NCBI GenBank assembly: GCA_009778695.1
Contig: WRFS01000001.1
Coordinates: forward strand, 1 to 64,000
Source: Oscillospiraceae bacterium
GTDB taxonomy: Bacteria > Bacillota > Clostridia > TANB77 > CAG-508
Direction of reading: 5' to 3'
Length of the DNA stretch: 64,000 bases
In this document: positions 48,406-57,741 of the stretch, piece by piece
Layout: each line of letters starts with the position of its first letter
Position numbering within the stretch: position 1 is the stretch's first letter
Notes under the pieces: model-generated
Seen by the model: only the letters and a program-made list of their open reading frames with translations
Told to the model about the DNA's origin: nothing
The model's database searches: none
Program-made: the position numbers and the translations under genes

Positions 48406-49326
48406 GTGGAAAAAGAAAATAGTACTGTATCAAGTAATGAAGAATTAATTGTAGAAGAAAATGAAATAAAAAATATTAAAAGTTTAATATATACAATCAG
48501 AGGTAAGCAAGTTATGATTGACAGCGATGTTGCGAGGCTATATGAATATCAAACTAAGAATATCAATAAAGCTGTAAAAAGAAATATAAAAAGATTTCCA
48601 AAAGATTTTTGTTTTCAGTTAACAGATAAAGAGTTTTCAAACTTGAGGTTCCAATTTGGAACCTCAAGTTTGAAAACAATTGATACATATGGAGGTAGAA
48701 GATATTTGCCTTATGTATTTACTGAACAAGGAATTTCAATGTTATCACCATTATTGAATAGTGAAGTAGCAGTACAAGTTAGTATAAATATAATGCGTGC
48801 ATTTGTGGAAATGAGAAAATTTATTGCATCAAATACACAAGTTTTTGAAAGGCTGACTAATATAGAATATAAATTATTAGATTATGATAGGAAATTCGAC
48901 ATAGTTTTTAATGAATTACAAAAAGACGAGAATTTTAAACAAAAAGTATTTTTTGCAGGACAAATATACGATGCATATAGTTTAATTATAGATATTATTA
49001 AAAGTGCAAATCAAAAAATAGTTATTATAGATAATTACATTGATGACTCTATACTAAAAATGTTAGTTAAGAAAAACAAAAATGTAGAAGTAGTAATATT
49101 TACATCTGACAAAAGTAATATATCAAAATTAGATATACAAAAATTTAATAGAGAATATCCAGTATTAAAAGTTGCAAAAACAAATCGATTTCACGATAGA
49201 TTTATTATAATTGATAGTAAAGAATTATACCATTGTGGTGCATCAATAAAAGACCTAGGTAACAAATGCTTTGGCATAAATAAGATGGAGGATAAAAATC
49301 TTATATACAAAATTCTTAAAGAATAA
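48406..49326 (+). CDS. ORF6N-domain protein with PLD-like C-terminal domain
   Basis: 306 residues. N-terminal ORF6N (DNA-binding, phage-type): KQVMIDSDVARLYEYQTKN, LRFQFGTS, GGRRYLPYVFTEQGISML. C-terminal region resembles an HKD/PLD-like domain (NRFHDRFIIIDSKEL with GASIKDLG). Such proteins are common in phage and island regulators. Start GTG 48406 after GGGTGTGAT; a GTG at 48397 is also possible. An almost perfect 43-base palindrome lies inside (48634-48676). Confidence 0.75.
   Translation: MEKENSTVSSNEELIVEENEIKNIKSLIYTIRGKQVMIDSDVARLYEYQTKNINKAVKRNIKRFPKDFCFQLTDKEFSNLRFQFGTSSLKTIDTYGGRRYLPYVFTEQGISMLSPLLNSEVAVQVSINIMRAFVEMRKFIASNTQVFERLTNIEYKLLDYDRKFDIVFNELQKDENFKQKVFFAGQIYDAYSLIIDIIKSANQKIVIIDNYIDDSILKMLVKKNKNVEVVIFTSDKSNISKLDIQKFNREYPVLKVAKTNRFHDRFIIIDSKELYHCGASIKDLGNKCFGINKMEDKNLIYKILKE
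48634..48676. repeat. Near-perfect palindrome inside the ORF6N gene
   Basis: TTTTCAAACTTGAGGTTCC (48634-48652) is exactly complementary to GGAACCTCAAGTTTGAAAA (48658-48676), with loop AATTT. It encodes FSNLRFQFGTSSLK. Confidence 0.95.
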
Positions 49327-49344
49327 AACAAGGGAGGGATAATC

Positions 49345-49932
49345 ATGCTAATTCGTAATCCACAATTTGAAATTTCTGCAGTTGAACCAAAACAATATCC
49401 AAATAAAAACATCCCAGAAATAGTTTTGGTAGGCAAATCAAACGTTGGCAAATCTTCTTTTATTAATACTTTAATAAATAGAAAAAACCTTGCAAGAACC
49501 AGTAGCGAACCAGGGAAAACAAGACAAATCAATTTTTATAACATGGACGACAAGTTCTATTTTGTGGATTTACCAGGATATGGCTATAGTAAGATGTCTA
49601 AAGAATTACAAGAAAAAGCAGGTAAATTTATTGAAGAATATCTGTTTAATAGACCAAACATATCTTTAATTATTCATATTTTAGATATAAGGCATGACCC
49701 AACTAAAGATGATATATTAATGCATAACTACTTAAAATCAACCAACAAGCCATTTGTAATTATTGCAAATAAAGCAGATAAAATTGCTTCAACTAAAGTG
49801 GATTTAGCAGTAGAAAGTATAAGAGAAAAGTTAGGTTTATCAGAAGAAATAAGTATATTACCGTTTTCGTCAGAAAAGAAAATTTATACTGATGAGGTAT
49901 GGAATAAACTAGATAATTATTTAAGTATTTAA
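49345..49932 (+). CDS. engB: Ribosome-biogenesis GTPase EngB/YsxC
   Basis: 195 residues. GTPase motifs VGKSNVGKSSFIN, LPGYGYSK, and NKADK. Needed for 50S assembly in other Firmicutes. AGGGAGGG before ATG 49345. Hairpin copy A3 follows. Confidence 0.97.
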   Translation: MLIRNPQFEISAVEPKQYPNKNIPEIVLVGKSNVGKSSFINTLINRKNLARTSSEPGKTRQINFYNMDDKFYFVDLPGYGYSKMSKELQEKAGKFIEEYLFNRPNISLIIHILDIRHDPTKDDILMHNYLKSTNKPFVIIANKADKIASTKVDLAVESIREKLGLSEEISILPFSSEKKIYTDEVWNKLDNYLSI

Positions 49933-49951
49933 GTGCAGAATATTACTGTGA

Positions 49952-50058
49952 GTAGAGTAGCGCGAGTGTAGGTAGTATATTATTTTTAGGAGGATACGAG
50001 TGGGAATCACTTGGGGGAGCCTAAAAATAATATACTACCTACACGGGAGCGGGTTATT
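49952..50058. repeat. Long covarying hairpin, copy A3
   Basis: Arm 49966-49990 pairs perfectly with 50020-50044 (25 bp). Compared with copy A1 the stem differs at four positions, and all four are compensated on the other arm. Apical loop as in A2. Between engB and bofA. Confidence 0.95.
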
Positions 50059-50146
50059 CGCACTACGATTGTTGTGTATGCAGAGAACACGTGCGAGAGG
50101 CGGGCGTAGCTGGTCTGGCTAATAGGTATTCCTTACTGCAACGCCC

Positions 50147-50411
50147 CTACAATACAAATAAATGTATCAAAACTAACACAATAGCACCGAGGTATACCCA
50201 GTATACCAACAAAAATAGCCGTAAACAAATTTAAACCAATATGAAAATAAAAAGAGCTTCCAACTAAATTAATTAAAAAAATAAGCAATCCGCCAAAAAC
50301 AGAATTAAGAATTATTTTAAAAAGGAACTTAACTGGAACTGTAAATATTTTACCTAAAATAAACAAAACACAAATACAAGCTAAAAAAGTGATAATCGCA
50401 GTAGAATCCAT
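50147..50411 (-). CDS. bofA: BofA-like pro-sigma-K processing inhibitor, CGG frameshift
   Basis: Membrane protein that controls SpoIVFB cleavage of pro-sigma-K in sporulating Firmicutes. Residues 1-74 are read normally and end LNLFTAIFVGILGIP. The next codon is CGG (50189-50187). Read straight through, the tail is CYCVSFDTF..., unlike BofA. Skipping C 50189 gives GAIVLVLIHLFVL and a TAG (50149-50147), restoring the hydrophobic BofA tail and exactly 87 residues, the usual family length. Marks an endospore-forming lineage. Confidence 0.8.
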
Positions 50412-50507
50412 ATGAGTCCTCCAATTAGTACATGTTAATATATGTATATGAGTGCTTGTATTAAAATATGACTAAATAAATGCATTTTAAGAGGTGATTT
50501 AAGTAAT

Positions 50508-52458
50508 ATGTTCAATATAAAAGAAGAATTAAAAAAATTACCAAATAAGCCAGGCGTATACATTATGCGAGATGTAAACGATAATGTGTTATACGTGGGT
50601 AAAGCAGTATCGCTCAAAAATCGAGTAAAGCAATATTTTATGAAAAACAATAAAACCATAAGAATAGAGAAAATGGTTTCGTTAATAAGTCGATTTGAGT
50701 ACATTGTTACAGATACAGAAGCGGAAGCCCTTATCTTAGAATGCAATTTAATAAAAGAACATAGACCTAAGTTCAACATTCTTTTAAAAGATGATAAAAC
50801 ATATCCATATATTAAAGTAGATGTGAAAAGTGAATACCCAAATGTATTTATAACAAGAAAAATCTTAAACGACGGAGCAAAATATTTTGGACCATACACA
50901 AATGCGACTATGGCAAAAGAAATGGTAAACTTCATAAAAGAAAAATTTCAAATAAGGCAATGCAGAAACTTTAAATCTAATACAAGGGCATGTCTTAATT
51001 TTCATATAAAGAAATGCTTAGCACCATGTGTTAATGGAATTTCAAAGGAAGAATATAGAGAACTTATTAACGAAATAATTATGTTATTAGAAGGTAAAAC
51101 AGATAAAATAGTAAAAAAGTTAAATGAAGATATAAGAAGTGCCTCAGAAAAATTAGAGTTTGAAAAAGCAGCTGTGTTAAGAGATAGAAAAAATGCAATT
51201 CAATCAATAACTGAAAAACAAAAAATGTCAAATATATCAGAAAACGACATAGATGTAATTGGGGTTTATAAAAATGAATTAGAAATTTGTATAGAGATAT
51301 TTTTTGTAAGAAACAGTAAAATGATTGGTAGAGAGCATTATTTTTGGGACAATGTTATTGATATGCAAGAAGATGAAATAGTTTCAAGCTTTATTAAGCA
51401 ATACTATATGGAAAAAATTGAGGTTCCAAATAAAATTATGATAAGGCCAGAACTTCAGGAAAAAGAATTACTTGAAGAATGGCTATGTAGGGGTCGGCGT
51501 TCTCGACGACCCGGCGAAGATTGAAGATGCAAGTACGCAACGCACACGTAGTCGAAAAGTAGAAATAAGAGTAACAAAAAAAGGCGAAAAACTCAAATTT
51601 GTAGAAATGGCAGAAAAAAATGCAAAAATTGCATTGGAAAATAAAGTAAAAGAAAAATACAATATATTGCTAGAATTAAAAGAAACCTTAAAATTGGATA
51701 AATTTCCAAATAAAATTGAATGTTACGATATCTCAAACATATCTGGAACATTTACTGTTGCTGGAATGTGTGTTGTGAAAAATGGCGAAATTAGCAAAAG
51801 AGATTCACGAAGGTTTAAAATAAGAGGAAAAAATTTTTCGAAGACTCCTCAGAGCTTGTTACTGAAGCCCAACACAAAGGAGGAGCCTCACGTAATAAAA
51901 AGCGTTAAAGAAGGGCAAAATGATGCAAAGTCAATGAACGAAGTTATTACAAGAAGGCTAAAGCATTCGATTGGTCGCACTACTCTACATATGGATAATG
52001 CGATTTCTGTGTCGACTGCTTTTGGGAAATTACCCAATTTAATTCTAGTAGATGGAGGCATAATTCAAATAAATGCAGCAAAACAAGCAATTGGTTCATA
52101 TGGATTAAATATACCTGTATTTGGGATGGTAAAAGATGATAAACATAAAACAAGAGGTCTTTTAGATGAAAACAAAAATGAAATAAAACTTTCAGAAAAC
52201 TTATTTAACTTTATAACAAATTTGCAAGATGAAGTTCATAGAATAGCTATTGAATATCACAAAAAATTAAGAAATAAAGAGCTAGTAAAATCTGAATTAG
52301 ATAATATTAAAGGGATTGGAGATTCAAAGAAAAGGTTATTATTAAAGGAGTTTAAAACAATTGAAAATATTAAAAATGCAAGCGTGACGGAATTGACAAA
52401 AACAAAAGGCATAAGTGAAGAATTAGCTAAAAAAATAAATTTGCACTTTTTACAATAA
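50508..52458 (+). CDS. uvrC: UvrC excinuclease subunit, with repeat insertion and CGG frameshift
   Basis: Nucleotide-excision repair nuclease. N-terminal GIY-YIG (GVYIMRDVNDNVLYVGKA), UVR motif, C-terminal RNase H-like (CYDISNISGTFTVAGMCVV) and HhH domains are all present but in two frames. Frame 0 runs to 51494 (329 codons), ending LLEEWLCRG, and meets CGG 51495-51497. Skipping C 51495 joins GVLDDPAKIEDASTQRTRSR and the rest (to 52458), 649 residues. The break sits in a GTAGGGG-type repeat. More in-frame additions lie near 51838-51895 and 51965-52015. Confidence 0.85.
51485..51515. repeat. GTAGGGG-type repeat inside uvrC
   Basis: TGTAGGGGTCGGCGTTCTCG with ACGACCCG. The CGG is in frame 0. 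A TTGAAGA string occurs on both sides (51473 and 51518), possibly a target duplication. Confidence 0.8.
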
Positions 52459-52517
52459 TGGAGTATAATACAAAAAGACGTTTAAGAAAACTTTATGAAT
52501 AAATTAGGGGGAAAATT

Positions 52518-52896
52518 ATGAATGTAAATATGAGTGGAAATATGAGCGGGAAAAGCTCTGATTTAGCTTATTATATGAGAAGGGGTGTACCTAAAGAATC
52601 TGGAGAGAGAAAGGAATTTGATAAACTTCTGGAAATGTACAAAACCACGAAAAATCTTTCAGAACGAGATAGAATAAAGAAAGAACTTGAAAATAGCCCA
52701 ACATATAAAGCGGAATTTAAGGAATTTAAAGATTATATAAAAAAGAAGCGGAGAAGTAGGAGAACAGAGTTTAGAAGGAATGAAAATACAAGAAATACTC
52801 AATAATAACAGAGTATTTAGAATGAAAGCAGTAGAATTAATACATAAAATTGAAAAAAATAAATCGAGAGATAATGAGGAACATGATGAACGATAG
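52518..52896 (+). CDS. Small charged protein with CGG frameshift
   Basis: ATG 52518 follows AGGGGG. Frame 0 reads 77 codons ending FKDYIKKK and then CGG (52749-52751). Straight through it ends in a run of Arg (RRSRRTEFRRNENTRNTQ) at 52805. Skipping C 52749 keeps the frame open for 48 more codons, GEVGEQSLEGMKIQEIL ... KAVELIHKIEKN, to TAG 52896, a more protein-like helical tail. 125 residues. Family unknown; it ends just before the gpr hairpin. Confidence 0.6.
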
Positions 52897-52924
52897 AAAT
52901 TTTTAATATTTTGCATAAAAAACG

Positions 52925-52963
52925 CTTAGTTTCTAAAACTAATTAGAAACTAGGAGGTTTTTT
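52925..52963 (+). promoter_or_regulatory. Hairpin joining a terminator to the gpr ribosome binding site
   Basis: CTTAGTTTCTAA (52925-52936) pairs with TTAGAAACTAGG (52943-52954), one wobble, followed by AGG and six T then ATG. It resembles the structure at 45821: terminator shape with the SD partly inside. Confidence 0.65.
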
Positions 52964-53899
52964 ATGTTTGATTTTAGAACAGATTTGGCTAATGAAAGAA
53001 GAGACATGTATAAAAAAGCAAATAACTTAGAAGATGAAATACCTGGCATAGAGGCTGAAGAAAGAAATAACGGAAGATATGTAAAAGTAACAAAGGTAAA
53101 AATTACAACTGATGAAGGTGCTGAAATCTTAGGAAAGCCAGTTGGAAATTATGTAACAATAGATATAAAGTTATTTAATGTTGCAGGTGAGGCTGAAATT
53201 CAAACAGCTGCTGAAACAATGGCAGAAGAATTGAAAAGACTAATTAATAATTTCTCGCCAAATAAAGAAGATGTTCTTGTAGTAGGTTTGGGAAATGCCA
53301 ATGTAACACCAGATGCACTAGGGTCGAAAGTGGTATCTAAAATTGATGTAACAAGACACTGGTTCACATATATGCCAGAATTTACAGACGAACATACACG
53401 TCCTGTTAGTGCTATTGCACCAGGGGTTTTAGGCACAACGGGTATAGAAACTTTAGAAATTTTAAAAGGTGTAGTTGATAATGTAAAACCAAAATTATTA
53501 ATAGTTATAGATGCTTTAGCTTCAAAAAGTATTGAAAGAATAAGCAGTACAATACAAATTTCGGACACAGGAATAATACCAGGGGCTGGTGTTGGAAACA
53601 CAAGAAAAGAATTATCACAAAACACATTAGGTATTCCAGTAATTGCAATAGGGGTGCCGACTGTTGTAGAAGCGGCAGTTGTGGCAGCTGATGGATTGGA
53701 TTTTTTTATAGATAAAATGCAACAAGAAGGTAAATCGAACGATTATTTGAATCAGTTAAAAGAAGAAGATAAGTATCAAATAATGAAAGAAGTATTACTG
53801 CCAGGAGATTATAATTTTATTGTTACTCCAAAAGAAATAGATGAGCTTATTATAAATATGACCAGTGTTATTGCAAGAGGAATAAATATGAGCCTTTAG
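52964..53899 (+). CDS. gpr: Germination protease GPR
   Basis: Aspartic-type endopeptidase that degrades SASP proteins at spore germination, 311 residues. FRTDLANE at the N-terminus is the propeptide cleavage-site context. Conserved VGLGNANVTPDALGSKVV, RPVSAIAPGVLGTTGIET and DALASKSI. Confirms sporulation capacity. No in-frame CGG. Confidence 0.96.
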   Translation: MFDFRTDLANERRDMYKKANNLEDEIPGIEAEERNNGRYVKVTKVKITTDEGAEILGKPVGNYVTIDIKLFNVAGEAEIQTAAETMAEELKRLINNFSPNKEDVLVVGLGNANVTPDALGSKVVSKIDVTRHWFTYMPEFTDEHTRPVSAIAPGVLGTTGIETLEILKGVVDNVKPKLLIVIDALASKSIERISSTIQISDTGIIPGAGVGNTRKELSQNTLGIPVIAIGVPTVVEAAVVAADGLDFFIDKMQQEGKSNDYLNQLKEEDKYQIMKEVLLPGDYNFIVTPKEIDELIINMTSVIARGINMSL

Positions 53900-54021
53900 T
53901 TGCAATTTATGGCAAAGTATGATAAAATAAAGGGCATGGAGCAGTTATTTATCCCCTTTGGATGTAATATCCGAAGGGGGAAAGTCTCTCGTTTATTGTG
54001 TTATTGTACCAGGAGGAAAAA

Positions 54022-54312
54022 ATGAGCAGAAATTCGTATGATTTGGAATTTTCAGACAATGAAGGGACACGTAAAGTAACAATTAATTTACCCAAAGGAG
54101 GAACCCAAGTTGCAGCGATAGGTGAAAAACATGGTCATCTTGAAGTTACATTGGATGAAGGCAGTGAAAATTGTGAAGAACATCTCACTTTTGCCGTATG
54201 CCGAACAGATAACTGGGTTGAGATAGATAAGTGTCGAGATAACGGATTTATGGTGGTAGGCACAGTAGGGGTAGATGGAATTTTATACGAGGTGTTTATG
54301 AAGAAGAAATGA
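54022..54312 (+). CDS. Hypothetical 96-residue protein
   Basis: ATG 54022 after AGGAGGA. Soluble, beta-rich appearance with GTRKVTINLPKGGTQVA and GVDGILYEVFMKKK at the end. I recognise no family. A hairpin (54335) follows. Confidence 0.7.
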   Translation: MSRNSYDLEFSDNEGTRKVTINLPKGGTQVAAIGEKHGHLEVTLDEGSENCEEHLTFAVCRTDNWVEIDKCRDNGFMVVGTVGVDGILYEVFMKKK

Positions 54313-54334
54313 GAGATGTTCTTAAAGTAATTTA

Positions 54335-54363
54335 GAAGCAATGGAATTCCATTCCATTGCTTC
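54335..54363 (+). terminator. Hairpin, possible terminator
   Basis: GAAGCAATGGAAT (54335-54347) pairs perfectly with ATTCCATTGCTTC (54351-54363), three-base loop. The T-run after it is poor, so termination is uncertain. Confidence 0.5.
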
Positions 54364-54372
54364 GTTACGTTT

Positions 54373-54394
54373 AACAGTTTTCAGCAAAGTAGCC
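54373..54394. repeat. Orphan left flank of hairpin family B
   Basis: AACAGTTTTCAGCAAAGTAG plus CC, identical to 23688-23709, without a following long stem. Probably a decayed copy. It abuts repeat C2. Confidence 0.8.
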
Positions 54395-54406
54395 TCTGGA
54401 GCATAG

Positions 54407-54506
54407 TAGACTTCTTTCGAAACATAAAATGTGATATACTTACAAAAAACAAGTAGGAGTCATTCTGAGCGTTGCTACAAAGCCTTTCTCACGAAGAATC
54501 TTACTA
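54407..54506. repeat. 100-bp dispersed repeat, copy C2
   Basis: Nearly identical to 5393-5492. Lies in the 400-base gene-free stretch before the ATPase gene. Confidence 0.85.
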
Positions 54507-54531
54507 AATGGTAGGTATACAAAATCTATTA

Positions 54532-54618
54532 CATATTGCATATTAAATTTGATTAATCTCGGACGAGCAATGCTCGCCCCTACAGTTCTGTTATTTTATG
54601 AAATATTACAATTTTGTC
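54532..54618. repeat. Direct repeat G1 flanking the ATPase gene
   Basis: Contains TTTGATTAATCTCGGACGAG and CAATGCTCGCCCCTACAG. Matches 57409-57495 in the same orientation; an inverted relative lies at 57184-57260. Confidence 0.85.
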
Positions 54619-54655
54619 ATAATTGATGAAATGACTCGAACATAGCTCTGTCTTA

Positions 54656-54684
54656 TTGTGCTTTTTTATTATATGTTGTATAAT
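54656..54684 (+). promoter_or_regulatory. Predicted promoter of the ATPase gene
   Basis: TTGTGC (54656-54661), 17 bases, TATAAT (54679-54684), 29 bases before ATG 54713. Confidence 0.6.
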
Positions 54685-54712
54685 AATTATATAAAAAAAG
54701 GAAAGATGATTC

Positions 54713-57173
54713 ATGAATAACACTAGAACTAACGAACATGCAAAAGAATATCTAAGTAAAAATCCAGTAGACCATTCTATTGGATTAAAACCAAATGAAG
54801 TTAATAATAGAATAAAATCAGGTAAAATAAATAATTTCAAAGAAATTCCAAGTAAAACAATATTGGAAATAATTAAAACAAATTTATTTACTTTATTTAA
54901 CATATTGTGTTTTACATTAGCAATACTTGTATTAATTACAGGACAACGTCGTAATATTTTTTTTATTGTTGCAATTGTGTGCAACCTTTTTATTGGAATA
55001 ATACAAGAAATTCGTGCTAAAAAAACCATAGAAAAATTGTCGTTACTGAAACAAAGTAAAACCACAGTATTACGTGATGGAAAAGAAGTTCAAATTAATA
55101 AAGAAGAAATTGTTCAGGACGATATTGTTCTATTAAAAAAAGGATTACAAGTTCCTGTTGATGTAATTGTAGTAGGCGATGAGACAGTAGAGGTAGATGA
55201 ATCTTTGTTAACAGGAGAATCTGATTATATTGTAAAAAAACATGGAGATATAATTTATTCTGGAAGCTTTATTATGCAAGGTGGAGGAAAGGCACAAAGC
55301 TATAAAATAGGGAAAGATATGTACATAAACCAACTAGGTTTAGAATCAAAATCTTTTGAAATTAAGAAATCTGAAATACAAAAAGCAATAAATAATATTA
55401 TAAGAACAATTACATTCTTTTTAGTACCAATAGGAATATATCTTTTTGTAATTCAACTTTTTTTCGTTCATCAAGCGTGGGATGAGGCAATTTTAAGAAC
55501 AGTTACTGGAGTTATAGGAATGATTCCAGAAGGATTGGTTTTACTAACTTCAGTTGCATTTGCAGTTGGAGTTGTAAACCTTGGAAGGCTTAATACGTTA
55601 ACTCAAGAACTATCTAGTATTGAAACTTTAGCTCGTGTGGATACCTTATGTTTAGATAAAACAGGAACCTTAACAGAAGGTGATTTAAAAGTAACAGAAA
55701 CTATTTATTTTAATGAAAACGAGGCATATATAAATACAGTGTTAGCTACTATTGCGAAGTATGAAAAAGAACAAAATGTTACTTCAAAAGCAATAAAAGA
55801 AAAATATGAAAACAGTATGGATTGGAAAATAAAAAATACAATTTTATTTTCATCAAAAACTAAATGGCAAGCAATGGAATTTGAAGAAGAAGGCACATGG
55901 GTGTTAGGTGCACCAGATGTAATTATTCCAGAAAGCGAAAAAGAAATAAGAGAACAGGCGAACAGCATAGCAAAGAATGGATACAGGGTATTGGCATTAT
56001 TATCCGTAGGGGTCGGCGTCCCCGACGACCCGAGTGGCTACGTACGGAAATTCTGCTAGCGGTTCTAACAATTTGCCATTACCCAATAACCTAAAAACCC
56101 AAGCATTAATTGTGCTAGAAGATAAAATTAGAGATGATGCAATAGAAATTATAAATTCATTTAAGAATGAAAAAGTAACTATTAAAATTATTTCTGGAGA
56201 CAATGTAGAAACCATCAGAAATATAGCAAAATCTATTGGACTAAATGGGGAAATAGTAGATGCAAGTAAATTGCCAGACATAATCGATAATATAGAAGAA
56301 ATGGTAGAAAAGACAGTTGCATTTGGTCGTACTTCTCCAGAACAAAAGCAACAAATAATAAAAGCATTGCAAAAAAATGGTCATATTGTTGCTATGACAG
56401 GGGATGGAATAAATGATATTTTAGCATTAAAACGTTCAGATTGTGGAATTGCTATGGGATCAGGTAGTGATGCAACAAAGGCTGTTTCAAAATTTGTATT
56501 ATTAGATTCGAAATTTTCATCATTGCCAGAAATAGTAAAGCAAGGACGTAGGGTTATTAATAATATTAGTCGTGTTGCTAGTTTATTTATAGTAAAGACT
56601 ACATATTCATTATTACTTTCACTAGCTTCTTCAATAGCAAAAATGCCATATCCGTATTTGCCAATACAAATGGCGGTTGTATCTATTACAGCAGTAGGAA
56701 TACCTAGCTTTTTACTTGCGTTAGAACCAAATTATGAAAAAGTAAAAGGTTCGTTTTTAAAGAAAATTGCATATAATTCTATTCCAAGCGGAGCAATGAT
56801 TGCTATACTTATTTTTTGCGTAGCACAGTTTAGAGAATATATATATACAGTTCTAACAGTATTTGGAGTAACAAGTATCACAGATACAGAGGCTGCAACG
56901 ATTATTATAATTATTATGGGTATGATACAAATGTGGACACTGCTAGATATAAGTAAACCTTTAACTTTATATAGAAAATGTGTGATTGTAGGTGTGTTTA
57001 TTTTATTTAATGTAGGTATTTTTGTAGGTGGAATTTCAAAGTTCTTTAATTTAATTCCTTTACGAATTGAGCTTTATGCAACTGCAGTTGTAGTTTCAGC
57101 GGTGGCAATATTTATTATATGGGTGGTGAAGAAGGTTTTGAAAAAAATGATATTTAAAGAAGCAATATCTTAA
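54713..57173 (+). CDS. P-type cation ATPase (CtpE-like), with repeat insertion and CGG frameshift
   Basis: Membrane pump with phosphorylation motif DKTGTLTEG, TGES loop (LLTGESDY), GDGINDILALK hinge and a GMIPEGL helix-4 motif resembling CtpE-type calcium pumps. Frame 0 runs 444 codons to 56044 and meets CGG 56045-56047. Skipping C 56045 joins GNSASGSNNLPLPNN and the remaining domain to 57173, 819 residues. About 35-70 bases of a GTAGGGG-type repeat lie just before the break in a loop of the nucleotide domain. Flanked by direct repeats. Ion specificity not determined. Confidence 0.8.
56004..56033. repeat. GTAGGGG-type repeat inside the ATPase gene
   Basis: CGTAGGGGTCGGCGTCCCCG with ACGACCCGA. 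Read in frame as VGVGVPDDP. The in-frame CGG that breaks the frame is 12 bases further on, at 56045. Confidence 0.8.
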
Positions 57174-57183
57174 TCCAGGGTAA

Positions 57184-57260
57184 TTTTATGAAATACTACC
57201 AAATTGTAATATTTCATAAAATAACAGAACTGTAGGGGCGAGCATTGCTCGTCCGATTAT
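57184..57260. repeat. Inverted copy of repeat G, with terminator-like hairpin
   Basis: ATTTTATGAAATA (57184-57196) pairs with TATTTCATAAAAT (57211-57223), then ACTGTAGGGGCGAGCATTGC with TCGTCCGAT. It is the reverse of the G repeat at 54532 and directly follows the ATPase stop. Confidence 0.75.
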
Positions 57261-57408
57261 ATATAATATCGATTTTGTTCCCAATTAATAACATTGTCAA
57301 TTATATATTGCTTTATAAGATAATATTTTTTTCATTCCTTACTATGTACTCATAAAATAATCTTTGATTCTGGGATAACTCTCAATAAAGATATTCTATT
57401 TTTTGTAC

Positions 57409-57495
57409 ATATTGCATATTAAATTTGATTAATCTCGGACGAGCAATGCTCGCCCCTACAGTTCTGTTGTTTTATGAAATACTACAATTTTGTAA
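57409..57495. repeat. Direct repeat G2
   Basis: Same orientation as 54532-54618. The 568-base stretch 57174-57741 holds this repeat, the inverted copy, three AATCTT hexamers (57513-57531) and a partial GTAGGGG unit (57605-57651), with no convincing gene. Confidence 0.85.
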
Positions 57496-57741
57496 CAATC
57501 GATGAAATAACCCTAATCTTAATCTTAATCTTAAAATCCTTGAAAAATCGTGTAATTTATGATAAAATTATAAACAGTGAGTTTTTATTTTATATAGGAA
57601 GATATGTAGGGGTGACCAGTGGTTATATACGATGTGCAGTGCATACCCCTCATTTCCTAACAGTAAATTTTAGAAAGAGGAGGACCAGCGATTCTTGTGA
57701 GTGTGTTTGGCAAATATTAATTTCATACCAAAGGAGATTTT

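Noticed and set aside
1-50058. Long hairpins as retron msd regions or 6S-like RNA
   Set aside because: No reverse transcriptase gene lies near any copy, and six dispersed copies do not fit a single-copy 6S RNA.
50508-52458. uvrC as a plain pseudogene
   Set aside because: Apart from one base at CGG, both parts keep all domains and motifs, and four other genes show the same single-base break at CGG.
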